The notes beneath the pieces were generated by a model that saw nothing but the letters and a program-made list of their open reading frames with translations, was not told the DNA's origin and did not search any database. The position numbers were made by a program, and so were the translations under genes. DNA of 64,000 bases from Persicaria tinctoria. Taxonomy: Eukaryota > Streptophyta > Magnoliopsida > Caryophyllales > Polygonaceae. This document shows positions 36,279 to 46,803 of the stretch, piece by piece. Position 1 is the stretch's first letter, and each line of letters opens with the position of its first letter. The stretch spans positions 65,085,038-65,149,037 of the forward strand of contig JBANSL010000007.1 in assembly GCA_037127255.1 (NCBI GenBank), written 5' to 3'.

Positions 36279-36565
36279 GGGGACGATGCGGGAGGGTGGC
36301 CTGACGCGGGCGCGCTGAGGACGACGCGGGCGCGCCTGGGGACGACGCGGGCCGAGAGAGAGAGGGGGAGGGGAAGGGTGGCGGTGCAGGGGAACCGAGG
36401 ATGGCGGTTCCGGCGACGGTGGCCTTGGAGAGGGAGAAGGCGGCGGTGTCGCTGTGCGCGGAGTAGTCGAGAGCAGGGGCCGGAGAGGCGGCGGTGAGGA
36501 GGAAGGTCGGAGGAAGAGGGAGGATCAATTTAGGGTTCTGTTAGGAAGAAAAGGCTGTGATACCA

Positions 36566-36702
36566 TGTAAGATAGCGGAATTGATGTAAAGTCCTCCTTG
36601 AGGGTTTCCATTCATTGATATAACATATATATAGGTTACAAGGTATTGGGCCTTAACGGGCTTTCAGCCCACTATACAATAGGAGACCTATGTAATCTAT
36701 CA
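36566..36702 (-). repeat. 5' LTR of gag-less copia
   Basis: 137 bp, differing from the 3' LTR by one extra G in GTAAAGTCC. Confidence 0.93.
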
Positions 36703-36757
36703 CCTCCTTCACACAAAACCGAGTTTGGATCACTTGTAACACCAGAATCTGGTGTTA

Positions 36758-37050
36758 GGGTGTGTTCGTATTCCCAAATGCATCATTACCCAGTATTTTG
36801 GATATAATTATATATCATAAAATTTATATTTATTCTCTATATATTTATATTAACATGTTATGGTGTGTTTATATTCCCAAATACATCAATTATAATGCAA
36901 TTACTTTTTCATGGTTTATGTGCATATTTGGTTTTATTACTAATTATCTCGTTTTTTACAAATTTTTTAATTATTCAACCAAATACTCACATAAACTGAG
37001 ATTTAAAAAAATCACATTATAATTAATATATTTTGAATCCAAAGACACCC
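36758..37050. mobile_element. Harbinger/Tourist-like MITE
   Basis: TTA flanks at 36755-36757 and 37051-37053. The left end GGGTGTGTTCGTATTCCCAA pairs with the reverse complement of the right end, GGGTGTCTTTGGATTC. The interior is AT-rich. A second GTGTGTTTATATTCCCAAAT at about 36864 suggests an internal duplication. Confidence 0.75.
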
Positions 37051-37053
37051 TTA

Positions 37054-37542
37054 ATAGGTATATTCTGAAAAATTACGCCTTAATAATTATTGATTTTTTT
37101 AGAAAATATTTTTTTGTAATTTTCTAAAATATAGATTTTTATAAACATGTTAATATAAGTATATGGAGTATAAATATAATTTTTATAATTTGAAATTATA
37201 CTCAAAATAATTAAGTATAATACCGGGTATTACACAAATCCAAATGTTCTGTCCCAAGGGACATAGATGGGAATGGGAAGGAGATTGGGAGATATAGAGT
37301 TTAGAGGTGTTGAGGAAGAAGATACAGAAGGAGATAAGTAAATTGGATTTTTCTATTGATGGTCGACTGATCCCATCAAATGGGTATTTATACATCAGTG
37401 TGATACTAGCTAATACCACCCCTTAGAACGTATGATCATTACATTACTCTCCCTTTACAAAAGCTTTGTCCCAAAACTTATATATGAAATGAAAAATAAA
37501 AATTACAACTATATGGAAAGACATCTCAGTTACTATCATGTA
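37054..37542 (-). other. Possible degraded LTR, no gene
   Basis: AT-rich, then a stretch (37230-37440) resembling an LTR or leader. The words CCCTTTACAAAAGCTTTGTCCC at about 37450-37471 mirror the pre-LTR sequence of the element at 44094-49842 (GACAAAGCTTTTATAAGGGG, 49581-49600). This suggests a minus-oriented relative whose other end is lost. Confidence 0.35.
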
Positions 37543-38508
37543 CTATGCTCTTGAGAATAGGACAAAATTAAAGCTCCATGTGCCCCTGATGTAGAAGCAC
37601 ATGTAATCAACTTTCACCACGACACCATGCTTAGGAGAGAATGATTCAACTTGATCTTCTGACTCAACAGTTCCAACTGGATCAAAAATCCAAATACCAT
37701 CTGATGCTCTATATCTGTCTACTAATGCTGCTTCACAGACATTTGTAGCTGATAGGAAACAAGAGCAATCAGACTCCTGCACTATCATTTCTCTACCTTT
37801 CATCAATTCAATCAGAACATCTGCCTTCAACATTTTGCTTGCTTCAATGCAAAATTCCAGCAATTCCCGGTTCAAAAATCTGATATCCATCCAACACCCT
37901 ATGTTTGTCTATCAATACAGTAGTTATCGATAAATGGTAAGCATTCCAGGATATGGAAGGTTCTAGCCAAGATATCAACAAAATTTGCAATCTGGAGTTT
38001 AACCATTCCTTCCGGATCAAACGCTAAAATATCAACCTGTAGTTCAAAATTCGACATCCAAATTTCCAGTTGTGCCTAAACATCAATGTTACCTTTTGCC
38101 CTGCCAAAGGGCAACACCAGTGGATCCTGATTTGCTTTATGATCAATGCCTGATCTCTGTTTTGGAGCTCAGAAGCAGTATCTACAGCTCTTGAATGACA
38201 TGCCTCTTGGGTCAAAAACCAAAGTACCACTCGGTACAAAAGGACCCCCCCAATACAAAATGCTTGTCTACTGCAGCACTAGCACATGTCTTCCTCATTC
38301 CTCCTTCAAAAAGCAAGATATTTTGTAGTGATTTGAGATAAATGATGCCTTCTTCCTGGACCTTGCAACCTTGGCTACTAACCCCTATAGGGTCGAAAAG
38401 CCAATTCCAATGACCCCTAAGCAGATTTGCACTTCCTAATTGAATGGGAGAATCACTAATGTCGACACTTCTCTGAGGCATTTTATCAAACACTTCTTGA
38501 GCATTCAT
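37543..38508 (-). pseudogene. Degenerate coding relic with repeated FDPxG motifs, unrecognised
   Basis: In minus sense several short open pieces in changing frames share a motif: NWLFDPIG, FGFDPRG, LAFDPEG and WIFDPVG. They are spaced roughly 45-100 codons apart and two are preceded by a CxxAxVD(K/R) stretch. The ORF in the LTR element at 44094-49842 also contains VFNPGG, so both may belong to one uncharacterised retroelement-associated family. I know of no assigned function. Many stops; not a functional gene. Confidence 0.45.
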
Positions 38509-39290
38509 TTGTAATTCCTTCTTGATAATAGACTCATTTTATCCAATCCTGTCTCTCTAGTAAATGACCTATAATGCATTCCATAATTTCCCATTAACAC
38601 AGCTACATTGCTACACACATTGCCATCAAAATCGCCCATATCTTCTTTTTTGTATTCAACAACTATGATCTTTGGAAGAAGACAAGAAATTACCTAAGAT
38701 TCGAACATATTTTGATGCTTGATCGGTTTCGGAACTTCGGTATCTACAACCAAGACATGCTCTGCGTCATTTCCCCTGACCCCTACCTGAGGCGACGGCA
38801 TAGAAGACTCCAAGAAAGCTGCAACTTCAGTTTACTGGTTTGGATCTTTAAGTTCCGTTTCTTGGTCTGGTTAGTCCTCTGTGGAATTAGAAGGCTCTAT
38901 TGCGATTTGTTTTACTAGAAACAACTCTAACTAACAGCAATAGTCATAGATGGGTTTACCGGTGAGGGACTACAGTCAAACGTTGCGACAGGAGTAAGCG
39001 GCCCAGCGCTGCTAGGTTTTCATATTAATTTTTTTTTAATAAAAGAAACGGAGTTAGGAGTTTTAGGGGATTAGGGGCGCAGAGCGGAATTTTGAGAAAA
39101 TTCAAGGGCACCATTCGGAAAAAATAAAATTATGGAATACCAACCGGAATAGACTTAAACTTAAGGGTACCATCCGGAATTTTCCCTTTTTTTGAACTTT
39201 TGTTATTTTTTATGTCTTTTATTTACTCCTTTTGTCCAATTTTTTAAACGGTTTTTTTTATAAGTGCAATAGATAAAAATAATAGAAAAT
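38509..39290. other. Unassigned intergenic/intronic sequence
   Basis: A 68-codon plus ORF at 38712-38918 has no recognisable motif. A moderately GC-richer stretch (38950-39190) repeats the phrase GGCACCATTCGGAA / GGTACCATCCGGAA (39106, 39166). Nothing else recognised. Confidence 0.4.
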
Positions 39291-40752
39291 ATGAAAGCAT
39301 GTGTTTCTTATGTTTAATACTGTATTATTTAATGGTTTCTTATATAAGTGCAATAAAATAAAATAAAATAAAAGATTAGATGTAGCTTATTGCTTGATTT
39401 GCTTCTAGGCATAGATAGGTCCAACCCTTTATTTCAAGTGATCAAATCTCCTTAACTAACTCATTTTAACTTTTGTTATTTTTCATGCATTTTTATCTAC
39501 TCCCTTCATCCCATTTTATTTGTCGTTATATTAAAAAATTTATCGGTGGTGCAATTAAAGAAAATTATTTTTAAAAAAAAAACACAAAAACATATTTTTT
39601 ATGATTAATATTATTTTACGGTAATTTCTTATAAAAGTGAAATTAAAAAATAGATATAAGTACAGTTAAACAAAAAGATTAGAGAGCAAAAAAAACATGT
39701 ATTATTGATGTTTAACATTATTGGATAAATACAAATATTTAGTACTTTGTTCGTCTAAAACATTCATCTAATGGGACATAAATTTTACTCTTCTTATATT
39801 TCTTTTCTCCTTTTGTAGGCATGTTTTGTTTCAATTGATTTAAGCTTTAATATAAGGAATATGCTAATAGAATCTATAATTATATGTTAATTTTCTTTTT
39901 CATTATTTACAAAATAAATATTATTTACATATTTTTTATGTTTAATATTATTTAACAGTTTCTTATATAACTGAAATAAAAAAAAATAGATATAGGTGGA
40001 GTTAAATAAAAAGATTAGAGAGCACAAAAAATGTATTATTTATGTTTAATATTATTGGATGATTACAAATATTGAGTACCTAACTTTGTAGTCATCTAAT
40101 AGGACATAAATGTTACTCTTCTTATATTTCTTTTCTCCTTTTCATAGGTAGGTTTTGTTTCAATTGATTTAAGCTTGAATATAAGAGACATGCCAATAGA
40201 ATCTATAATTATATGTTACTTTTCTTTTTTCATTATTTTAAAAAAACACATGCCATTGTGATTAGATTAATGTTGTTAGCAGTAAAAAAAATTATAACTC
40301 TAGCCATATTAATTTAGTGGTCATAAATTCAATTAATTTAAGTTTTACAATAAGGAACACGTACTCTAATAGAATCTATAATTATATCTTACTACTTTTC
40401 TTTTTCATTATTTAAATTTTATTTTTAAAATAAATGCATATCATTGTGATGATATTAATGTTTTTATAATTTTAAAAAATATATACTTCTATGCACATTA
40501 ATTTAGTGATCATCAATTTCCAAAATAAATTTTATATTTTTTTAGAAGATTACAAAGTATTTGAAATTTTCATAAATTGATCAATTCTTTTAAATAAAGT
40601 ATAAAAATAAATTTTGGTAATATTAAACATTATAAAGCATTGATTATTTAACTTAACTAATATTTGTATATCAAATATTACAAAATAGATCTAATAAAAT
40701 AAATCGGTATAAAAAACAATGTCCCACGCGTAGCGCGGGATTGCCCGTCTAG
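39291..40752 (+). mobile_element. Helitron-like element, plus orientation, with ~340-bp tandem repeats
   Basis: The right end is a Helitron-type 3' terminus: a near-palindrome (CCCACGCGTAGCGCGGG, about 40723-40739) about 10 bp before CTAG (40749-40752), followed by T. The interior holds imperfect direct repeats: about 39570-39905 and 39905-40245, with partial copies at 39290-39360 and 40290-40405. Each full unit contains AGATTAGAGAGCA and a GAATCTATAATTATAT word. The left end is not resolved. No ORF. Confidence 0.55.
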
Positions 40753-41139
40753 TGATATTAAGTTCCGGTGTCGAATGATATTAAATTCTGGTGGGCATTT
40801 AAATATACCAGTATTTTTTAATTAATATGTTATCATCGTAATTTTATTATTGATAATTTTTATCTCTAAAAGTTTTAATATGTTTATTTATCTTTGAAAT
40901 TCGATAAATATATTAACTTAAGACTTTATTTATCCTCTTACTCACTTCTACCCGCTGCAATTTAACTATAAGCAAAAAAAAATTATAATTGTTGTAGAAA
41001 TGCATGTGTTCAGGTTTAAAACGAATAAAAAAAACAATATACTATAAACTTGAAAAATGATGTAGTTATCGAGATTTCCTTTACCCAACTTTATATATAT
41101 ATATATATATGACGTGGGATGTCACACGTCCGAGCGTAT
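40753..41139. other. AT-rich sequence, no gene
   Basis: No ORF. A short (TA)n tract lies at 41093-41109, just before the LINE relic. Confidence 0.5.
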
Positions 41140-41940
41140 CATACGCTAACTAAGTCGAGCACACAAGTTGAGTAGAGTTCCATCCTAAAATCAATTAATA
41201 GTAGCTCAACGGAGAATTTCCAACACTTGTTCATGAGATGCCCGAAATCCATCAACCTCATTAAAAATATTAACACGAGAGTAGGTGAAAAGATAGATGA
41301 GATCAACCAAGCACCATTATGAGTAGAACATAAGGTGAACGAGATATTTAAGAAACTAAACATAGAGAGCAAACTGCATATTGACAACCTCGTGGTGGAG
41401 CATCTGGACGATCCAAAACAAGATAGTTTTCGATGATCCAAACCTCATTAGTGAGAGTGGTTGGGAACACGTCATTAGTGAGAAGATCAAGAACACAAAC
41501 AACTATGTATAATGCATTCAAGTACGAGGCGACCATCTAGACCAAGAAGGAAGAAAAACATCAAATGAGAACCACCACCTATAGGAGCCTTCAAGATCAT
41601 CTTTGACAGGTCGAAAATCTCGTTCGGAAATGTCACTGCAGGGTTTGTGATAAGAGATCATTTTGGTGCGCTTTTAGAATCGGAAACCTTTTTCTGTATG
41701 ACGGAGACCGCATTGGAGGCGAAGAGCCTGACGCTTCATGTGGAAATTCTAGTTGCGAAAGAGATCGGTCTTTAACATCTGGTGCTGGAAGAAGATAATC
41801 TTGTCCTCATCAATGTTGTTAACGACACCTGGTAGTGTCCCTAGGAGATTAAAATGCTCGTCTATGACATTTTGATGTTGTTCATTGTCTTCCCCACTGT
41901 GAAAACCCCAATACTCAACACTAGGTGGTTCTTCACCGGA
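41140..41940 (+). pseudogene. LINE relic: zinc-knuckle region and RNase H
   Basis: On the plus strand FQHLFMRCPKSINLIKNI (about 41216-41270) matches the HLFxxC segment that follows the RT of plant L1 elements. An RNase H-like stretch follows at about 41590-41830: FGNVTAGFVIRDHFGALLE, then TALEAKSLTLHVEIL, then LVLEEDNLVLINVVNDTW. Several stops and frame changes are present. The minus open frames here (41441-41139, 42027-41749) are shadows. The MULE-like element follows directly. Confidence 0.7.
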
Positions 41941-42059
41941 GTTCTTCACCACCTCCATCAACATTGATTTTAATGATTTTTTTTTCAAAATAGTAAAAAA
42001 TCGGGAAATTTTGAGGGAACTAGCCAAAATTTGAAAGATTTGAGGGAATTAGCCAAAGT

Positions 42060-42096
42060 GGGGTAAAGTCGCTGTTTGAAACAGCGACTTTACCCC
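42060..42096. repeat. Perfect 37-nt palindrome in left inverted repeat
   Basis: GGGGTAAAGTCGCTGTTT, one G, then the exact complement. The corresponding site on the right (43120-43190) and the relative at 59870-59898 are imperfect versions. Confidence 0.95.
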
Positions 42097-42264
42097 GGGT
42101 TTTAAAAAAAATAATATAATATGTAAGTTGTTGTTTAAAACAGCGACTTACAATTTTTTTTAAAAAAAAAATCATTTTAAATTGAAAAACAAAAAATAAT
42201 TAAAAGAAAAAACATATATCCCCCTTCTTTAATTTTTTTCCCCCAAAACCTAGAGCCTAATCGG

Positions 42265-42618
42265 ATGGCTAGGAGACCAAAAAAAAATCGGAAGGCGAGG
42301 AAGAGGAAGAGCAGTCAAGCAGGAGTCCACCGGCCAGATCTGGAAGAGCAATTGATCAGGCGAGAATGCCCAATCGAAAGGGCAGTCGAGCAATCGATTG
42401 AACCCCAGGCCGTCGAGTCCACCGGCCGGATCTTGGAGTCCACCGGTCGGAAGGCGATGGAAACCCAGAGCTGTCGGAGTCCACTGGTCGAGGATTTTGA
42501 TGAATTTTGCGGTTGGGATTTGCTGGTTCGAAGCAAATCTCCTTCTCGGATGGAGTCTTCTTTGTTGGTTCGAAGCAGATCTCCGTCGAGTCCACCGGCC
42601 GGATCTCTCCAGCCATAG
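42265..42618 (+). CDS. Arg/Ser-rich ORF inside Pack-MULE-like element
   Basis: 117 codons, ATG in good context after an AACCTAGAGCC leader. Starts MARRPKKNRKARKRK (basic, nuclear-signal-like), then a Glu/Ser/Arg-rich middle and two copies of a LLVRS(K/R)SPS unit (about residues 87-108). No recognised domain. The encoding DNA is partly duplicated: 42368-42507 recurs at 42663-42811. Probably captured gene fragments; expression unknown. Confidence 0.35.
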   Translation: MARRPKKNRKARKRKSSQAGVHRPDLEEQLIRRECPIERAVEQSIEPQAVESTGRILESTGRKAMETQSCRSPLVEDFDEFCGWDLLVRSKSPSRMESSLLVRSRSPSSPPAGSLQP

Positions 42619-42811
42619 ATCAGGGATTTTGAGGAAGCCGATAAGGAGATTTGCAGTAGAAAGCCCAATCGGAAGGGCGGTCGAGCAGTCAAGCAGTTGA
42701 TTGAACCCCAGGCCGTCGAGTCCACCGGCCGGATCTCGGAGTCCACCGGTCGGAAGGCGATTGAAACCAAGAACTGTCAGAGTCCACCGGCCGAGGATTT
42801 TGATGAATTTG
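42368..42811 (+). repeat. Direct duplication within Pack-MULE cargo
   Basis: Copy 1 at about 42368-42507 and copy 2 at about 42663-42811, sharing GCCGTCGAGTCCACCGGCCG and GTCCACCGGTCGGAAGGCGA with scattered mismatches. The unit also contains internal repeats of GTCCACCGG(C/T). Confidence 0.85.
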
Positions 42812-43272
42812 TTAATTTGTTAATTGTCGATAATGGTGATCGGGGATTCAATTTCGATGTTTATTTACTAATTAGGGTTATGTTTTGGAGAATTAATCAT
42901 CTACAAGCAATTGAGAAGGAGGTTGGTTGCGAATGGACAATTGAGGCAAAGCAGGTTATGTGAAGAGGGTTTTCAACTTCGCCATCTCCGATCTGGAGGA
43001 GCGCCCCTACTCCCCTCCATGTTTGCTTCAAGCTTTTGAAAAAAAGTTTCAAACAACGACTCTTTCAATTATGTTTTTTTCTGTTTTTCAATTTAAAATG
43101 ATTTTTTTAAAAAAAATAGTAAGTCGCTATTTCAAACAGCAACTTATATATTATATTAATTTTTTTTTAAAACCCTGGGTAAACCCATTTTGGCTAATTC
43201 CCTAAAATCTTTCATATTTTGGCTAGTTTTCTAAAAAATTTCCGATTTTTGGCTATTTTGAAAAAAAAAATC

Positions 43273-44093
43273 GCCCAACCAAGATTGGGTGGTTTCCAAC
43301 CAAACTCGGTGGGGCCCTATGTTTAATAATCAAAGTCCCAAGCAAGTTCCTTCGCTCTCTCGTATGTTTCTGAACCATGAGGCGACAGTTCTATGGGGAA
43401 AGTAGAGGCTCATGGCCACTCTTAAAAACCACTTCGTTCCTCTTGATCTAGATCCTGCGGATTGCAGTAGCGAAGACGTCCTTTCAGTCAGCCCCATCAA
43501 ATCCCACCTTCTTCGATAGGATGTTGGAGCACAACCATGAGGCAAAGGGAAGAGAGAAAAACTTAGCCTCACAGTCCTTACTCCTTGTCCACCACTTGCA
43601 CCCAAACAATTTTCACATCATCACAATCCCTAAAGAGACGTATTAGAGATTCATAGGAGGATAACATGGAAAAATATTAGAGGTACCAAGGTGTCTCTTG
43701 GTCCACTCAAGAGGGTTTGGAATGTGAACGAGCTTTCATTTGGACGGCCAGCAAAGGAGACTAACATCTTCTTCTTTTTTTATCTGAGTCATACAAACAT
43801 CTCAACTCTTGGTCTCTCTACTTATTTGGGTCCTGGGCGAACACCCAACTTGTCTTGACCTCTAGGTCGGACATAGGTCTTGATATTGAAAATGAAGGAT
43901 TGGATTTTAGAAACAACATGCCTCAGAACTATTCCAATCAATGTTCGTTGGATACTCAATGAAAATGTTTGAAAATGGGTGAATCAATCCCCAAGAGATT
44001 CTTCTCTCCCCTAAATCCTCTCATTTATCTCTAGATCAGATCGATGGGATCTAGCAGAATCGGATGGTTGGATCATAAGATCCTACCACATGT
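43273..44093. other. Unassigned sequence, possible LINE remnants
   Basis: Plus-strand fragments such as RVWNVNELSFGRPAKETN (about 43716-43770) hint at a decayed LINE ORF1, but no motif is secure. It ends at the CATGT target duplication of the next element. Confidence 0.3.
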
Positions 44094-44327
44094 TGTCATG
44101 TATGGAGTTATAGATAATATGGGTATTAGTATATAATATACCCTTAGTTGTATTTGTGAATCATCCAATGAATAATCAAATCCAATTACTCTTTACCCTT
44201 ACTCTCTCTTACCCTTTACTCTCTCTCTCAACCCTAAACTCCCTTCTTCCCTAATTCTTTCCCTAATCTCTACCTTTTCCTTTCAATTCCACATGATTCA
44301 TGGCTTAATCTGATTTGGATCATGACA
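44094..44327 (+). repeat. 5' LTR of LARD-like element
   Basis: 234 bp, same length as 49609-49842, with roughly a dozen differences by eye (about 95% identity). Confidence 0.9.
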
Positions 44328-44415
44328 AATTGGTATCTAGAGCAGGTTTCGATGACCAAGTTCCCAATTTTAATTTTTCTTGAAGTTTTGATCACGGTGA
44401 CCTAAATTGCATCTA

Positions 44416-44786
44416 TGACTGTTATTCGAGTCGAACGAGCCGAGTATTAGTTGTTCATATTTAATTCATTTAGAATATGAACGAGCTCGAGCCGAGCCTA
44501 AATTTTGACTCGATCTTAAAAATGTGCTCATATTCGGCTCGTTTAGAAAATGAGCGAGCTCGAGCCGAGCTTTTTTCGAGCTTTAGGCAATTCTACTTAC
44601 TCATTATACAATAACTTTAAGAAAACTTTAGAAATTTCATAAAATTCGAGCTATTCGAGTTTAATTCGAACGAGCCGAGCTTTGGAACGAGCTTAAAAAT
44701 GTGCTCATACTCGGCTTATTTAGAAAATGAACGAGCTCGAGTCGAGTTTTATACGAGCCGAACCCGAGCCGATCACGAGTAGCTTG
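44416..44786. repeat. GAGCTCGAGCCGAG-rich repeat element
   Basis: Alternating forward and inverted copies of ACGAGCTCGAGCCGAG and TCGGCTCGTTTAGAAAATGA words with AT-rich centre (44590-44640) form a nearly palindromic unit. It resembles a widespread plant MITE-like repeat; class and exact ends are uncertain. Confidence 0.6.
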
Positions 44787-44802
44787 TTTCACATAACACC
44801 CC

Positions 44803-46152
44803 TTGCATCTGTCTTGCGGCAGTGGGTGGTCCGCCATGGCGGTTGACGACTGGAACCTACGATTTCGAGAGGAATATCAGCTGGCAATGGATCGACAATG
44901 GATTCTGCAAAGGGAAGAATCAGATCGACGATTCTACAAGAATATCAACGAAATCAGAGCTTACCTTGGGATGCCACCGATCGATAATTTGAGCAATTCA
45001 ATCGGGGGTGGGAGCACCACAATCCTCGATCATGGCGGTCAGGATGAAGAAAAAAACTATGGAGGCCGACCTGCGGAAGTAGAAGCTCTCATCGCTCAAG
45101 ATTCACAGCCGGGGCAAGAGTATGAAGCCTCGACTGTTTCCAAGATTCAGATGGAATTTCCAATCGTTCCAGATTCAACAGAAATCATCGATCGAGAATA
45201 AATTGAAGGTCAGCCTTTCGATTTTGCCGACAATTTTCCAGAATTCAAAACCGATGAACCGGAAGATCTTAGACAAGTCAAAAAGATTGCGATTCCGAAT
45301 GGGGATATAGGCCAAGAAATCAGCGCCGACGGGAGTTGTGAGTCTTCAAGGGCAGGGGAGTTGAAGAAACCTTCAAGCCCGGAAAACGGAGACCTTGATT
45401 CTGAGGTAAGTTTCAATCCCTGTGAGGTTAGGATCTGTTAGGGGAATTCTTGTTGGGCCCGACCAGAAAGCCCAACATATAAGCCGGACCGGGGCACCAT
45501 CCCAAAACCAATTGGCATTAGGTGGAGTAGCTCATCCACTCATATGTTAGGTTCAGAATCATCCCACTTCCGATGTGGGATTCACAATTGTCCCAACAGG
45601 ATCTATGATGATACACCTAAAGAATTGAGTGATTTAGTTGTGCTCTTGATCGAATTAATGAAAATAAGATTGGCTAATGATAGAACGGATTCATTTGATT
45701 GCTTGAGAACCCCTACTGCACATAAGGTTTTTGTTGAAAGTCCTAGGAGGGATATTCAGTTAGTGAATGGGGTAGTAGCTATTGATTGTTGCTCAGATTA
45801 CCATAGCTGCAGGCCAGGAGGTGCTGGTTTTGGTGATGACCTGAAGCAAAATTCCATCAGCTTGCCTTATGATAGAGGGAAGAAGATGTCAAGGTCATGT
45901 TGTTGGAACATTTTAAAGGGTTGTTGGTCTGCAACCTTTATATTGGGAGATGTCACTTTTGCAATTGATCCAGGTATAACCAAATGGAGGAGTTATTTGG
46001 TGGAATCATCAAATGCAACTGCTGTAGCGGTAGATAATGATAGACTGGCGGAGAAGGTTTTGGTTTTTAATCCGGGTGGGCTCCTAAAGGCAACACTAGG
46101 AAGTGTGTTGAAAGAGATAAGGGTTACAGATCAAGGAGCGGCTACTGTATAG
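44803..46152 (+). pseudogene. Unrecognised ORF of LARD-like element, broken by a stop and a solo LTR
   Basis: First open piece 44803-45201 (132 codons; a second Met opens MAVDDWNLRFREEYQLAMD), strongly helical with RQWILQREESDRRFY and YLGMPPIDNL. It ends in a TAA, but the same frame stays open beyond it to about 45435. There a 163-bp solo LTR interrupts it. After the solo LTR plus one GGATC copy the frame resumes and runs to 46152, with DRTDSFDCLRTPTAHKVFV, GDVTFAIDPGITKWRSYLV and VLVFNPGGLLKATLGSVL. No gag, protease, RT or known plant domain is recognisable. Either a captured host gene or a protein peculiar to this element family. Confidence 0.55.
45436..45598. repeat. Solo LTR (163 bp)
   Basis: TGTTAGGGGAATTC to TTGTCCCAACA, flanked by perfect GGATC duplications (45431-45435, 45599-45603). 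Size and the CCCACTTCCGATGTGGGA inverted word suggest a TRIM or short-LTR family. Confidence 0.88.
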
Positions 46153-46351
46153 ACTAAAGGCAATACTAGGAAGTGTGCTGATTTTTGTGGAAATGTTGGG
46201 TGTATTAATTGCTATTTTGGGACAGCAATTCAAGCAGCAAAATTTTGTTTGCAAGTTACTGTCATGGCTTGCCTTATAGGGGATATGGAAATGCTTTATT
46301 TCTTAAGTGTTGCAAATTACTAAAGATTGTTGTCAAGGCTGGATTTACATG
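46153..46351 (+). other. 3' internal sequence of LARD-like element
   Basis: Repeats the AGGCAATACTAGGAAGTGTG phrase of the ORF end (46089 and 46158), then non-coding sequence up to ACATG, the copia target duplication. It resumes at 49225. Confidence 0.6.
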
Positions 46352-46588
46352 TGTTATAACGAGAACGATAACAGACGAAGAAAGACACAGAGATTTAACG
46401 TGGTTCGGCAACGGTGTGTTGCCTACGTCCACGGGCAGAGAAATAGGGATCTTTATTATGGAGGCAAACAAGAAACTAGGTTACAAATTGTTAGGTTTAT
46501 GAGTATATATAGTGCCTCATGAAACTCTAGTCAGACAATGGGCCTAAACCCAAAACAAATAATAAGCCCAATTCAAGGCATATTAACA
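46352..46588 (-). repeat. 3' LTR of deleted Tork-type copia
   Basis: 237 bp; differs from 48988-49224 at about four positions. Confidence 0.92.
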
Positions 46589-46803
46589 AATCTCCACCTT
46601 GACTTGAATCCTCTCAGATGTACTAATCGCATTGCAGCGCCAGACGTACCAAATGCAATGCCATGCCAGATGTACCAGATGCGCTTCAATGCCGGATGTA
46701 CCAGAATCTCCTCTCAGAAACAGATGCACCGTGACAAGTGCCAGACATTCCTCTACCTCAGATTTGTCCTCGTATGAGGACCCAGATTGCTCCGCAGGGC
46801 AGC

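Larger units (their letters stand above)
33302..36702 (-). mobile_element. Young gag-less Ty1/copia element, minus orientation
   Basis: 3401 bp with perfect CCTCC target duplications (33297-33301, 36703-36707). The LTRs 33302-33437 (136 bp) and 36566-36702 (137 bp) differ by a single-base indel. The minus-strand primer site TGGTATCACAGCC overlaps the CA end of the right LTR. The large ORF encodes protease to RNase H without interruption, but there is no room for gag: only about 290 bp lie between primer site and ORF. The almost identical LTRs indicate a very recent insertion. Confidence 0.93.
41975..43272. mobile_element. Pack-MULE-like element with long inverted repeats
   Basis: About 200-220 bp at each end are inverted copies. 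Left 41975-42193 (ATCGGGAAATTTTGAGGGAA ... AGCCAAAGTGGGGTAAAG) pairs with the complement of 43074-43272. Between them lies GC-rich, gene-like sequence (42260-42960) without a transposase. Long terminal inverted repeats with unrelated cargo is the Pack-MULE pattern. No 9-bp target duplication is found at these edges. A similar end lies at 59690-59983. Confidence 0.65.

Noticed and set aside
44416..44786. GAGCTCGAGCCGAG repeats considered as a regulatory operator array
   Set aside because: The unit is palindromic and has an AT-rich centre, as expected of a dispersed plant MITE-like repeat inside an LTR element.
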